Part shown: positions 25,493 through 39,662 of the stretch, in pieces
Layout of the letters: each line of letters begins with the position of its first letter
How positions within the stretch are numbered: position 1 is the stretch's first letter
Source of the DNA: Vespula vulgaris
Taxonomy: Eukaryota; Arthropoda; Insecta; Hymenoptera; Vespidae
Direction: 5' to 3'
Assembly (NCBI RefSeq): GCF_905475345.1
Contig: NC_066593.1
Location: 745,001-809,000, forward strand
Length of the DNA stretch: 64,000 bases
Position numbers and translations under genes: made by a program
Notes under the pieces: generated by a model
The model's database searches: none
The model's input: the letters and a program-made list of their open reading frames with translations, nothing else
What the model was told of the DNA's origin: nothing

Positions 25493-25750
25493 CGCAATAA
25501 TGTTCTCTATTTATAATCAAATAAGAATGAGCGAGTAGAGAATCTCCGAAGAAAAATGATGGGCAATCTATTCTGTTTATCTGTGTTTTCTCTGATTACA
25601 TTTACAATCATTGCTTCTTTATTCTTGCTTTATCTTTTTTTTTATTTTTCGTATTTTTGCAACTTCTTAGTTCTTCCTTTCGTTTCTTCCTCGTACTTAT
25701 TATAGATCGTCGTGTTTGATTTTATTCGACGATATCTCTCTATATATATG

Positions 25751-25796
<46 letters not shown>

Positions 25797-26499
25797 TATA
25801 AGTAAAAATTCAGGATTTTACAGTACTTACAAATTCACATCACACCTCGAGCCTTTCATCCTGCTTGTCTAAGGATAAAGAAAATGAAAAAATAGCCTGT
25901 CTTCTTTCTTTAATTTTTTTTCTTTTCATCCTTCTCTCTTTCTCTCTCTTTTTTACTCATATGCTCCATATCACACGCACACTTTCTTGCTCTCTCTCTC
26001 TTTCTCTCTCTTTTTTTCTTTATCTTTCTCTCGCGTTTCAGAAAAAATCGTTATCATAACGAAGTTAAGAAAAATATGCAGATATGTATGTGTTGTACGT
26101 AAACGCGTACGTACGTCCACACGTCTGCTTCTTCGCGCTCTTCTTCTCCGCTATAGATACAGAACGGACATAAAATCCAGAGGTTTTGGGTTGCCAAATA
26201 GGGGGTCGAGTAGAATCCTCCAAAAAGGATCGAAAATACTATCGGACGTTTCGCTATATATATAGCCTTGCGAATTTCCTTGCCGATCCGTTATTGCTCG
26301 TATCTTGACCGTTTTTGGCTCTCGAAACCGACTGGTATATACTTTGAATTTCATTCCTTATACATTTGTTATACATATATGTATGTATATGTATATATAT
26401 ATATTTTTTATATATCTATATTCATATATTTTTTCTTTTTCTCTTCGCATGTGTACGTGTACATGTACGTGTATGTATGTGTATGCGTATGCGTATGTT

Positions 26500-26540
<41 letters not shown>

Positions 26541-27434
26541 ATGATTCGTAGATATACAGATTTTTAAATACCATATCTAGCTACGCAAAATCATAAAATT
26601 AACGAGATAAAAATAATAAATAGGCTCTAACATGCACTTGTGTACTTAAGAGATATAAAGAAACAAAAAAATCGGGAGGGGGCGGGATGGGTTGCTTGGG
26701 TGGCTGGGAATAAGGGGATCACAAAAAAAGAAAAAAAAAAGAAAAGAAAAAAAGAAAAAACCAAAAAATATCTCCAACTCGTCGTTTTTACAGAATAAAT
26801 TGAAAGCGCTCCACGCGTTTAGTTTGTGCTCTAACAGCATTTTGGTTAAACGGTATTCTTCTTTAAGAATTCTCGAAAGAAGAGCGATCAAACAATTTCT
26901 CCTTTTTTTTTTTCATCCCGCACCCCTTTCGAGTATCGATCTTTCTTTTTCTCTTCGAATCGTCACACTATTTTCAATTTAATGTACGTGCACATCATCT
27001 CTCTTTGTTTTTTTTTTTTTGTATCAACGAGCTTTCTTGCAAGCTTTTTTTCTTTCATAACATTCTCTCTTTTCTTTGTACTCATCATTCACGCAAGCAC
27101 TCTCTCTCTCTCTCTCTCTCTCTCTCACGTTATTCTCTCTCTCTCTCTCTTTCTTTCGTTCTCTCTCTCTCTCTCTGCATCACTCGAAAAAAAATACACT
27201 AGCTATAATATTTACAGACCAAGGTTTAAATCCTGAATCTTTACTCGGATCACGCACGAGAACGTACTTTTTTTTTTTTATATAATTTTTCTTTTTCTTT
27301 AAGCCCCTTAAGCGCCCGGTTTTTATTCGAACTTGATACGTATATGTATAAAGCCAGATATATAAAGTGTGGACGAAAAGTGTATTCGCGTTTTGCTAAG
27401 AGAAAGTATTATAGAAAAAATCATAAAGAATAGA

Positions 27435-27564
27435 AGGAAGGAGAAGAAGAAGAAGAAGGAGAAGAAGGAGAAGAAGAAGAAGAAGAAGAAGAAGAAGAAG
27501 AAGAAGAAGAAGAAGAAGAAGAAGAAGAAGAAGAAGAAGAAGAAGAAGAAGAAGAAGAAGAAGA
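27435..27564. repeat. (GAA)n polypurine tract, about 130 bp
   Basis: Over 40 GAA units with a few GGA variants on +, ending in an A-rich run. A pure homopurine mirror-type repeat. Confidence 0.92.
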
Positions 27565-27685
27565 TTAAAAAACAGACAGAAAAGATGGCGAGAGTAATGT
27601 CGAAGACCGAACGTTGAACCCCCGATTTTCGCGATTTTTTCAGAAGAAGTAAAACTGCGTTCTCAAGCGAGCCCTTATGCTCTTA

Positions 27686-27709
27686 TCATCATCATCATTA
27701 TCATCAATC

Positions 27710-27744
<35 letters not shown>

Positions 27745-27810
27745 CCATCACCATCATCATCATTATCATCATCATTATCATCATCATCAATATTATCATT
27801 ATCATCATCA
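27686..27810. repeat. (ATC)n microsatellite
   Basis: About 125 bp of ATC units with ACC and ATT variants, about 120 bp after the GAA array. Confidence 0.88.
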
Positions 27811-28367
27811 CCTTCGTTTCCACCTTACTCCTCTTTTTCTTACTTAAAAATTACACGCTCGATACCGTCGATCGGTTCTCAGCTTCCTTTGCGCACCTCT
27901 ATGCGGTTTTTTTCTGCTCGACACAATCAATATAATCACGATAATCTTGATATTTTAAACCACAATAGTAAAAGCATATAAGCTATACAGCTACCATTCT
28001 TTATCTACAATATAGTTTTATTATAATCTTCATCTCTTTCTTCCTTTCTTTCTTTTTTTTTCTTTTCTTTTTTACTTCGTTTCGAATATTTTCCGGTTCC
28101 CATCCACCCACCTACCCACCTACCCCTCTGTCTCGGCAGACATATGTACGTTAGATGCATTTGAACATCGATTACGTCTCGCGATACGTCGAGCGTAGAA
28201 CAACTATGGACACGTTAGCCTTTTACTACGAGACCATTTATAAGACGCAAATACATCACAAGGTGAGAGAGGAGTCTCCACTCTCGTAGGCAAAATCGTT
28301 TCTTCTTTTCCAATCGAGAGCTGAGAAAACAGAAGATTCTTTTTATATATCCCTGGTTCTATCTTCT

Positions 28368-28373
28368 TTTATT
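28368..28373 (-). terminator. Possible polyadenylation signal of the CaaX-protein gene
   Basis: AATAAA on the minus strand about 350 nt past the stop codon at 28723. Other weaker hexamers exist nearby. Confidence 0.3.
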
Positions 28374-28722
28374 TTTCTTTATCTTCTCGTTCTCGTTGGA
28401 ATAACGACACGATAATATAATTGAGAAACGAGTTCATTGCCACGAAGGTGTGATTATTAATTTACCAATGTTGGTAATCGGTACTTCATGGTAATGCTAT
28501 TCGAAAGCTCCTCTTCTTTCCCGCCTTTTTCCTTGCGTGTTTTTCTTTTCGTTTCGTTTTTTTTTTCTTATTTTGTTCTTTTTAATTCGCTTAAACGAGA
28601 CGATCGATAGTAAGCAAGCTGCCGATATTACGTCGTCTCCCTCGTTCTCTTGTTTTTTCTTTTCCTTTTCCTCTCGTCTCCATTTAAATCTCGCAAGACG
28701 TCCTAAAGCGTTTTCTCTCGCG

Positions 28723-28848
28723 TTACTGCAACACGCAGCATTTGCATTTAGGCTTCTTCTTCAACGTGACGTGCTCGACCTGCGACGCATCGCCCGGTCC
28801 TTGTGCCGTCATTCTCGCAACTTCGACGGTCCTCGATCCTGGGCCAAC
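28723..28848 (-). CDS. Last exon of the CaaX-protein gene (lipid-anchor tail)
   Basis: Acceptor AG at 28849-28850, phase 0. It encodes 41 residues, starting VGPGSRTVEVARM and ending KKKPKCKCCVLQ followed by TAA. A polybasic run before clustered cysteines and a terminal CaaX is the classic farnesyl plus palmitoyl anchor layout. Confidence 0.8.
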   Translation of the reverse strand, partial: VGPGSRTVEVARMTAQGPGDASQVEHVTLKKKPKCKCCVLQ

Positions 28849-30221
28849 CTGAAATCGATCGACAGATCGATAAATCGGTCGTAAAAATGATGATGATGAT
28901 GATAATAACAATAATAATAATGACGACGACGATGATGACGACGACGACGATGATAATAAAAAAAAATATTAATAATAATAAAATAATCAGATAATAATGA
29001 TGATAATAATAAAAATATTTCAATTACCTTCTCGTTTGCACTCAGCTGACTGTTCACTACTGTCGAAGATTTTATCGGCGTACCATGGGCATTTCCATTT
29101 CCTTGATTCAGCCTCGGCGATGCATTCGAATGACGATTCGTCGAGTTTGCATTTGATTTTAAAAGAGGACTGGAACTCGAATCGTGATCCGGTCCAGGCG
29201 TCGTTTTGCCCGTCTCTTCGCATCCTGGTAAAGGTGGTGCCGTTTGTCCGGGAGTCGGGGTGATTGGTTTACCACCCTTTATCAGCTCGACTATCTCGTC
29301 AGCTTCTCTCGACAAGTCACCGTCCGGCCTGAACGGGTTGTCCCATCCGCTATCCGTGCTGAAACATCGTTTTATTTTGTTAATCACCTGACGTGTTAAA
29401 TCGGAGATCAGCTTGAAAGAGAAAAAAGTAAAAAAGAAAAAAAGAAGAAAAAAAGAAAAAGAAGAAACAAAAAAGAAAGAAGAAGGAAATATTTCTCAGA
29501 GTATTTTTTATCGCGTCGATCGCTCGTTCCACAACGTCCTTGTCGTCGTCACATTTTATATTTAACAAAGTGCAATTCTCACTTACTGAACACGCGTGTA
29601 TTCTCGTAGATATGTGTGTACGTACGTACGTACGTAGGTACGGTACTATGCTAAACGAGACTCCTACTGAATACGAAATTAAACGAGAATAGAGAATATG
29701 CAAGAATTCTCTTGAATTTGCAAATGCGTAACAACAAAAACAACAACAGGAGAACAGGAGTGTTAACTCGCGTCTTACGCAACGTTTTATCTATCTATCT
29801 ATCTATCTATTTATCTATCTACCTATCTACCTATCTACCTATCTACCTACCTATCTACCTACCTATCTGATGTCATTTCTATTCGGTAAATTGAACGTTC
29901 ACGAGTCCGGAACAACAACGGATATGACGTTAAACGATATCGATCATTTCTTTCAAAAACGTTATCAAAAGAATTTTTCCTGTTTCTTGCATTTGGCCGA
30001 CATCAAATTTGATTTAGACGCGAAACACGTTTCTCTTTTTTTTTTATTCTTCTCAAACATTTTCTTTTTTTTTTCTTTATTTCGATCGAATCGACGTTTT
30101 AAACAAAGTGTTCTTACCAGATCATACGTACATAGGCTGAAGAGAAACAATGAATTAAACGCAATTGCCGCACCCGAACGACCGTGGCATTAAAGCTTTG
30201 GCATTGAATCGCACTTAATCG

Positions 30222-30267
<46 letters not shown>

Positions 30268-32123
30268 TAGTAGCACTCGAGTCTGCGTTATTCGCGTCAA
30301 CGGAATGCATGGTACACGCATACGCGCACGCGTGCGTACACAACACACACATACACACATTAAAAAGTATGCATGTCGAATAAGTGGAAGCTCGGTCTCA
30401 CACGCACGAACGAACGAAACGAGTTCCCTTTCGTTCGTGCAAAATTTGTATCTCGGATATTCGCGTCGTCTCGTGACGTACGTCAAACTTCCGGTTAATT
30501 TACGTACCCGTCCCGCGTAACACGGAAGTACCGTAAACTGTTACTGTAATTCGACTGTACAAGGAAATTGAACGATCGTAAAAGCTTTTTTTTTTTCTTT
30601 TTTTTTCTCTTTTCTTCTTCTTCTTCTTCTTCTCCTTCTTTTGCTTGCTTATTTGTTTCATTTTCTTTATTTCTCTCTTTTTCTTCTATTCTTTTCTTTT
30701 CGCGAATGTCACCGTGAAAGGATTTTATTACAGGGGTTGCAAATCGTTTCCGGTGCTGATTGCAAAAAGCTGATTGTGTTTCGAAGGGTCTCACGTCATA
30801 GGAGAAGGTGTCCTGTTTCCGCGAGGGTCGTTGAACGTGTTAAACGTTCCGTGAAATTGTTCCTTTCTCTCTCTCTCTTTCTTTCTTTCTAACTATTTTA
30901 GCTTTTATCCGGTCAACTCTGCTCGAATCTGTCATTGATTTCGTTCGTTTTCGATATCTATTGAGAAGACTCTCTCGTTTACAATTTTCCGATAAACTTG
31001 TATCTCTCTCTGTCTTTCTTTTTCTTTCCCTCTCTATCTCTCTCATTTTATTATTATCTGTCTGTTATCGGAAAGAGAATCGATCGAACGTCCTGGTCAT
31101 AAATTGATTAACTCACCGTGTCTCTTTCTAATCTCGAGGAATATGATAAAAGATGAAAAAAAGAAGCAGAAGAAGAAGAAACATCGATTAGAGAAAAAAA
31201 AAGTTTTTGAAGAGTTCGGAGTTAGTTCGAACGAAGGCGAGGCTAACCGGAAATAGACAGGAGATGGAAGGCGATGGAAACTTCCGAGCCGGCCTCGTTA
31301 GTTAGACCAGGCCTCATCTCTTTTTTTTTTCTTCTTTTTTCTCTCTTCTACTTTTCCACGGAATTTCTCTTTTACTATCTCCCTCTATCTCTCTCTCTTT
31401 CATCTCTAAAGACTTCAATCGAGTTTCGAGCGAGTTTGCTTGCTCGACGATTTTGGTATTATGTACATACGTAGGTACATATGTACATACTAGAAAAGAA
31501 GGAGAGGTATACTCCGGCCTATGAGAATGAGAGTGAGGATGAGAGTGAGTAGAGGCAAGAGGAAGAAGAGGAGAAAGAGAGACAGAGAGACAGAGAGAGG
31601 AGAGAAAAAGAAAAAGAAGAAGAAGAAATGGTACGAAGAGAAGAGCTGAGAACGAAACGTCGAAGAAGCGAATAAGAGGAGGAAGCAAATGTAGAGGAAA
31701 AGCACGCTCTCTCGAAGCACCGAAAGGAAAAATAGGTTGGTAGTTTGAGAGCTGGCCAAGGGCCAGCCAGGCTAATAATGTCCGATATTACGAAATTCTA
31801 TGACCGTACGTTCCCCTACTTTTCTCGGGTTTAAATCCACAGGAGGGAAATCGCATTACCGTATATCTTCTTCCTTCTTACGAGGAAATGAAAATAATCC
31901 GTGGAATTATCGTACCAGTATACGCCAATAGATTTCATATTATACGATTCTTCGTATAAATGTTTGTTATCGATAATCGACTATATGGTATTTCTTTTTT
32001 CTTTTTTTTTCTTTTTATTTTCCATTGATAATCAACGATATTGGAATACGTTCCTGAACGAAGAAAATAATCGAAGAGAACGACCGTGCTTTTGCATTTT
32101 CAACATACATATATATGTGTATA

Positions 32124-32154
<31 letters not shown>

Positions 32155-32549
32155 TATGCATATATGTGAGCCGTTTGAATGGCACATACCTACCACGTGC
32201 TCGTTAAAAAAACTCTTTGTGAGGGTTCAACGACCCCGAAAAGAATTTTCCTTGGCTCGGGTAAGAGCTTTAATCGCGAACAAGGAGTCGTACGGATAAC
32301 CGCAGAAATATATCGTCCGAGATTATTCCGTTTGGAACGTTCGAGATTCCACGTGAATTTTTTACTTGGAGGGAAGAAAAAGAAGAAAGAAAAAAAAAAG
32401 AGACGAAGAGAGAAGAAGAAAAGAAAAAAAGAAAGCGTGGTATTTTACGTGGGGAAATTAAGGCGCTCAAATTTTTTAAGAACGATGTCGTATATTGAGA
32501 ATGGGAACGATACCAATAGGTAATACCAACGAAAGACAAAGACGGAAAC

Positions 32550-32588
<39 letters not shown>

Positions 32589-33699
32589 GACAACCTCAAT
32601 GAGGTTAACGAGGTCTATCGTTCGTGGGCCATAGGACACGTCCGTTGCTCGAGAATCGTGTCGCGTGTTTTCGATCGAACTGCAGCGTGGCCTCAAGAAA
32701 TATCGACGCATTTCTTTATTTATTTTTTTTTCTTCTTAATTTTTTCTTCACCGAACAAAAATTCTACAGAAACGTAAAAACAAAAAAAAAAGACAGATAA
32801 AGAAACGATAATCGGAACGATAATCGAAAAGATTGGAAAGAAAAAAAAAGCATATGTGTTGTAAATATTTCCTTCGAAAAGGTATGCCAAGTTCGATCGT
32901 TAAAAAAATTAGTACGCTAATATCCTTATTGATTGTTTCATGTGTGTTGGTGGTCGGCCGAGATACGGAAATAGTCGTTTTCAACATAAGCAAGGTTCGA
33001 TCGAGAAAAGTTAGTGTACTGCTTTGGTCTTTCGTAGTCGTAGACCGACCGACGCCAATGAAGACACAATTTTCTGTCGCTCGAGGGTCTTCAACCCCTA
33101 AAGCACGCGACTCTACGAATATTCTAGCTTTAAGTCTATAGATGAGCTTTGTACTAGACGGCCTCCTTTACATCACTCGCGAATGTTTCTTTCAATTTTG
33201 TAAAGAAAAAAAAAAAAAAAATAAATAAATAAAAAAGATAAAAAAAGCAAAAGAAAAAAACAGAAAGATCATCGTTAGAAAAAGATGAAGACTATTTGAT
33301 GCGGCTTGAGGGTGGGATTACCTTTCGTTGCCATCGGAGTCCTTGGGTACCTTAATCACGTAATAGACGTGTCCTCCATGAGTGGTCGTCATTTTCGACG
33401 GTATCGATTATCGAATCGTACGTCATCAAACTCACAATATAAAGGATCACTACCGACGCGAACGTTTTATCACGCGAATCGATCACGACTCGTTTCTCGT
33501 TACACTCTTTCTATTTCTTAGTTCGTTTAAGAAGAATTATTATCGAATTATTATATTAAACATCTTTAAACACTTTTTACCAATTTTGATTTTCCTTCTC
33601 TTTGGATGATTCTGCAACGTTCGAAGAAATAGACGCACGTACTCTCGTTGCTGTCGTACAGAGAACTTGGCCGATTTTAAGAGAGAAAGAGAGAGAAAG

Positions 33700-33754
<55 letters not shown>

Positions 33755-34075
33755 GAGGGAGAAACTCAAAGACGAACGTAAGACTTTATTTTTAAGCGCT
33801 TTCGTGGCGGGAGATCGCGAATATACATTCTCTCTCTTTTTCTCTCTCTCTCTCTCTTTCCCTCTCTCTATCTCTCTCTTTCTCCGTTTCTCTTCCGTCC
33901 TCTCTCTCTTTCTCTTTCCCTCTCTATCTCCCTCCTCCCTCGACATAACTTCACTCTAGAAACGTTATTTCAAGCGATCCGTTTGCGAGAAGGAAAGCTC
34001 GCATTTTCCTTGTCGCATGAGATCCCCTCGAAGAGTTTTCTTTTGTTCCTCTTTTATGTACGCGTTACCGAGACA

Positions 34076-34139
<64 letters not shown>

Positions 34140-34284
34140 TGAAGATGAAGATGACGACGACGACGACGACGACGAGGACGACGACGATGCTGTGCCAGAA
34201 GAAGCTTGGATCTTTCCTATGGATCGTATGGAATGTCGGAAAATTTGGTCTACCGGGTGAGACAAAATCTAAGGAAGAAGAGAT

Positions 34285-34336
<52 letters not shown>

Positions 34337-36337
34337 AAGAGAGAGGAATCGATAAATCGAAGTTATCTCATCTAACACTAATTTCCGTAGATAATTTAAT
34401 GGACCATGACCTATTTTTTTTCTCTCCCTCTGGTGTATCGACTTTATTATCTCTATTTACTCGACAACGCAACTGGTCTCGAAGCGATTGTCTACAACGT
34501 GTAACATCGATCGGTTTTTTTTTCTCTATTTATTTTATAGTTCGACGTACGGCTTCCGGAAAGTGGAAGAACTCAATTCTTATCGAAGGACGATTACAAA
34601 CCGTATGAATCACAATACTATACTCTGATAACCGTTTCTCTTTGTTAATGATAATGATAAAAAAAAAGAAACAAGCAGAAAAGAAAAAACATAAAAAAAA
34701 AGAAGTGAAAGAAACTATCATAAGATACACCTACTGATTTTCGTCTGTTAGAAAAGAGAAATTATTTAAAGGTCACCTCTCAAACCTTTAAAATTCGATC
34801 TGATAGAACGAAACAAAGAAAACATGCGAACAGGATCTTTAAACTTTTGCTACAACGATATCGTCTATTTCGAGCGTTGACATTTTCAGTTTCTGGATTA
34901 ACGAGTGCCACGAGCAGAGTTCCTTCTCGCGTAATATCGTTTAACACAGTGGCGCTCCCACATTTCCACCTTGCATTCCAAACTATATACTATCCCTGTT
35001 TCATCCCCCACGAGTACGAGTCCCCACGCTACATTCCGCCCTGTCATGGGATTGGTTGAAAGCGAGGGAGGATATATGGGTCATGGCTGCTCGGTCCACG
35101 GGCGAATATAGACCCCGTTCTCCCGTCTCTTCGAGGTATATAGGACAAAGAGAGGAAAAAGTAGGGGTGGCTCGCAGAGGGTTGAACGAAGGCTCCGGGA
35201 GGGAAACAAGGGCGCCACGACGTGACACGGTTGATGCGTTTTCACGTGCGCCAACGATTGCCTATGCACGTTGTCGTTTGAGATTTTTCATCGACGAATT
35301 TGATTCGATGCAATTGCATCTTGTCCTTGCTCTCTCTCTTTTTTTTTTGTTTTTTCTTTCTTTTTTCTCACACGATTCTCGACCTTGAGAGACTATACTA
35401 TTTTTCTTTTTTTATTTTATATTCTTTTCTTTTTCTTTCTTTTATTTACACATTCGACTTTCTAATAAGACGCGTAAAATTTCCAACGTTGAAGTAACAG
35501 CAAGAAGAAGCACCCGCTGTTTCGTTATACCTTCGCGTTATTATTTATAAAACGAAGGGAGGAAAAGAAGGGAAGTATAGGAACATGCAGCGATAAAATG
35601 TTTATACCTTACACGGCGACGTTTAATGGGCTAACGTTACAAAGCCTGTTCTCGTTTTTTAATATAAATATTTTAGTTACTAGAAGAAAGAGTATATTAT
35701 TTATCTACCTCGAGCGAAAGGGAATGAAATGTTCTACGAATACGAATGTAGACGATATTCGTGAATGGAAGTTAAACCGAGCCAGTAAAATTGTAGAAAT
35801 ATTTTCTTGGTAGCAGGCATTTTTTAAAGAAATCGTTTTGGACAGATCGTCGTAAAACGCGTTTACGAGAATAGCGATAAAATTTTGCCGAGAATTAATG
35901 CTTTATATTTTCTTTTCTTTTCCTTTTTGTTTTTACTTGCATGAACATGGCATTATGCAATGGATAGTCGATTATTATTATGCGAACGACAACGTTCAAG
36001 AAAATTTCTCGCTCTAGCGTAAAATTTATGTTATGAGATGAATAAAGGCTCGATCGTTTTGTAAAGAGGGTGGAGGGGTGTTCGGAGGGGGAGCAAGAGG
36101 GGGAATTGGAGCGTCCTGTAACTTGAATTAATTTCTATGAAGGTTAATAATAGATGATAGAAGAAAAGAGAGTATGTGTGAGAGAGGGAGGGAGAGAGAG
36201 AGAGAGAGAGAAACGACGGGATAAAGAAGATCAAAGGGAAAGGGAGAGAAGAATAACTCCCGAGTGGATAACTCGGGAACTCTTAGTGGAAGGTACTTGT
36301 CACGAGTTCTTCGAAGTCCTCGGTCGTAGTCAACAAT

Positions 36338-36417
<80 letters not shown>

Positions 36418-39400
36418 GAAAGAGCAACGAAAAAAAAAATAAAATAAAATAAAATTGAAAGAAAAGATGATGTTGCTGTCTTTGGTATATGACATATTAT
36501 ATTTTCAAATAACATCTACGAAACGCCTTGTCCTATTTCCGAACTGTCTACTTTGCGGTTTAAACCGGAGAAAACGTAGATGATGGATCAAGGCCACTAC
36601 GTTCCTTCGATTACCTACGGATATTCATCGAAGCAACAAAATCGATAGTTCCGACGTTTCTAATTATTTTTGATCGTTAGCACGAAAGATGTTAACCGAT
36701 CGTTGAGTGATGTGACGAAGGCAAAAGCGTTAATAGAAGAACAGTGTTACTCTTTCGTAATATCGAATAGAGAACCATCGTCGCTTCTTCGTACGTTCCT
36801 GAACTTTCCTAAGGCAGGTCACGGTTCTCGAGCGAGAGGATAGTCCTTTCTTTGCCCTCTATCTTTGGCACACGCTTCTACGCGAACGATCGTCTTCTTA
36901 TCCCCCACGATTTTCGTGCCGGCTTTTGACTTCTTCTTCTTCTTCTTTTTTTTTCTTCTTTCCTTTTTTTCTTTCTCTTCTTCTTCTTCCTTTTCCTACG
37001 TGAACTTTAAAATATTCTAATCGGTCGTTGAGATTATCTATGTTGCGATTTTTGTTACGTAAAAGTTTCCGCGGAAAGAGAACACTTGCGAATGAGAGAT
37101 ATCGCTTTTGATAGCACCAAGTAAAGGTCAGGAACAATATATATATATATATATACTTCATCTACTAAATAAAGAAGAAGAAGAAGAAGAAGAAGAGAAT
37201 CGAAAGAGATGGACACTTCAGCGCTCTAGGTCAAACCAACTCGAATATCCATACCGGAAAAAGACTTTGAGATAATGGACCGAACCAAGATGCAGAGCCA
37301 AGTTTCTAATCTCTCGATCGAATTCGGACTCCTTTATTTTTGCTTAACTCTCACTCTAAATCCTCACATTCCACACGTTTACTCGAAACTGAAATACCGA
37401 TTATTACGAAAACAAATCGAACACACGCTTTCGTTTCTCCGTGTCACTTTTCCTTCTTACATCTGCGCACGTGCACTCTCGTGTGGATTTCTATCCTTAA
37501 CGATGAAGACGATGAAGAGACAACGAGTAGTAGTAGTAGTAATAGTAGTGTACTAATAGCAGTAGTAATAGCAGTAACAGTAGAGTATGTATTCTACTAT
37601 TTCGATATTCTATCCAAACGGATTCAGATTTTCTCGAGGGGAGAATAGAAAAGGAGGGAAAGAAGAAATAGCGCTAGGACCATATCTCGTATCTATGCCG
37701 ATCTCTAAATGATAGTAATAATATCAAATAAAAACAAAAGAGCAATGAAGAGAAAAACAAAAATCAAAAAAAAAAAAGAGAGAGAGAGAGAAAACAGAAA
37801 TAGAAACAGAAAACAAAAAAAGAGCAAAGGTTTAAAAAAAGAAAAAGAGAAAAAACAAAAAGGAGAAAGGGAGAAGGAGAGTAAGTAGAGAGAGAGAGAG
37901 AGAGATAGAAAATCCGCAAAGATACAAACGCAAGAGAAGTAGAAGGAAAGAGAATGACGAGACGGGTTCGCTGATGCAGTCGACGGCACGACTGGCCCTC
38001 GCGAGTGCCTTAGCCAGTGGCTCACCGCACCTCTGCGCGTCCACCACCCACGCTATATCGATCTTTCATCCTCTCTCTCTCTTTCTCTATTTCTCTATCT
38101 GTCTCTCTCTCTCTCTCTCTCTTTCTCCTCTCGCGCGCGCGTCTCTCTTTCGTAGCTGCTACCTCTGCTTCGCGTAGCTGCTGCTGATGGAGGAGGTGGT
38201 ACCGTTGGAGGTGGTGCTCCTAGTATTACTGGTGCTGCCGTTGACGGTGGTGGTGGTAGTAGCAGTGGTGGTGGTGGTGGTGGTGGTGGTGGTGGTGGTG
38301 GTGGTGGTGGTGGTGGTGATGGAGCTGATCACGGAAACGGAGCAAGCTCGAGGAGAGGGAGGAATACCCGTGCGTCGCGAGGATGCGCGTATTGCTTTCT
38401 ACGCACTCTCTTTCTACATCTTCCGTATTTCATATATTTGTTTCTTCTTCTTATCTTTTCCTTCTCAAAACTTTTCTTTTTCTTTCAACAACTTTGAGAA
38501 CATTCGAACGTTAAAAATTTCCGGACGATCAGTCTTTTTACTACGGTTGCTGGTTGTGATAACTTTTCTCTTTTTTTCCCTCCCCCCTCGTTCAATAAGA
38601 AATGATCTCACGACAACTTCGTTGTATTTATAATATCTATATATAGATATATAGACGATCCAATATCCACATCTTAGTATCATAAAAAGATTTCAAGATC
38701 GTGTATTTTTGAAAGTTTCCGAATGTTTTCTCTTGTTCTCGAATCTTCGCAGTTATTGAAATATTGAAAGAAGCTTTCGGCGGGGTTACGATATCTGTAT
38801 CGTATCGCGTACTTTCGACGTGAGATCACACGGTGAAATTGTAGAATTTGAGAAATCGTCCGTTGCTTTCGTCTCTGCTCATGTATCTATAATGGATACG
38901 TGACTACGATCCTAAGGGGAAACTAAAAGGAGAAAGTGGAAAACTACGGTGAATTATGGATCGGCCAGTTATCTATGAGCGATCGGATCGGATCGGATCG
39001 AGAGCAATGGAAGAACCGATTCGATGGAAATAAACGATTTGATATTCATTTATTCTAGATAATCATAATGCTATTACGATCGACAAAATAATCGATCCTA
39101 CGAAAAGGACGGGCGAAAAAAAAGCAAAAGAAGGGGGAAAAAAAAAGGAAAAAAGACATACAAGGAAGGATAAGATCCGATAGCTACTGATCTGATAGAC
39201 CGTTATCTAGACCAACCTCGAAGCGAGTGTAATTAAGGATTAATTAACGAGATTGCAGCGAGCCTACGATTTATTTGTTTGGTATCACGTAATCTCTCGA
39301 TCCCCGAAGGATTATTTTTGGACGAAACGTATTTACCCGGAGCGTACGTTTCAGTTTCTCTTTACAAATCCTCGATAGATTTATGGTTGATTTCGGATTG

Positions 39401-39623
39401 TTTTGCTTAACGAAAGCGAACGAGCAAATCATAAAGGATACGGGGTTGATATTGGAACCGAGTTTACGCGAGAAGGAGAATATTGCTAGGTTCTCGGAGG
39501 ATCAACGAAGTGCGCTAAGAAATGTTGGTAACTGTTTTCGCGGAGGGAGTTTGATGCAACGGAGAACGCGGAAGAGGGAGAAAGAGAAAGAAGGAGGGTG
39601 GGGAGTGTGTGCGCGCGTGTGTA

Positions 39624-39662
<39 letters not shown>

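Larger units (their letters stand above)
20737..28722. other. Intergenic, repeat-rich, no firm gene
   Basis: Eight kilobases between the cuticle gene and the CaaX-protein gene, both on the minus strand. I see dense microsatellites (21638-21661 GT; 22069-22140 tetranucleotides; 22223-22249 TA; 23394-23433, 25331-25489 AAT; 25740-25793, 26507-26538 TA; 27101-27175 CT; 27435-27564 GAA; 27686-27810 ATC). One normal-complexity open frame at 22790-23266 (-) is listed separately. The rest has no supported exon. Confidence 0.55.

Noticed and set aside
27369..27617. Poly-lysine open frame
   Set aside because: Direct translation of the (GAA)n array.
38187..38633. 148-codon plus-strand open frame with a poly-V stretch
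   Set aside because: Poly-valine comes from the (GGT)n repeat; no support for a gene.
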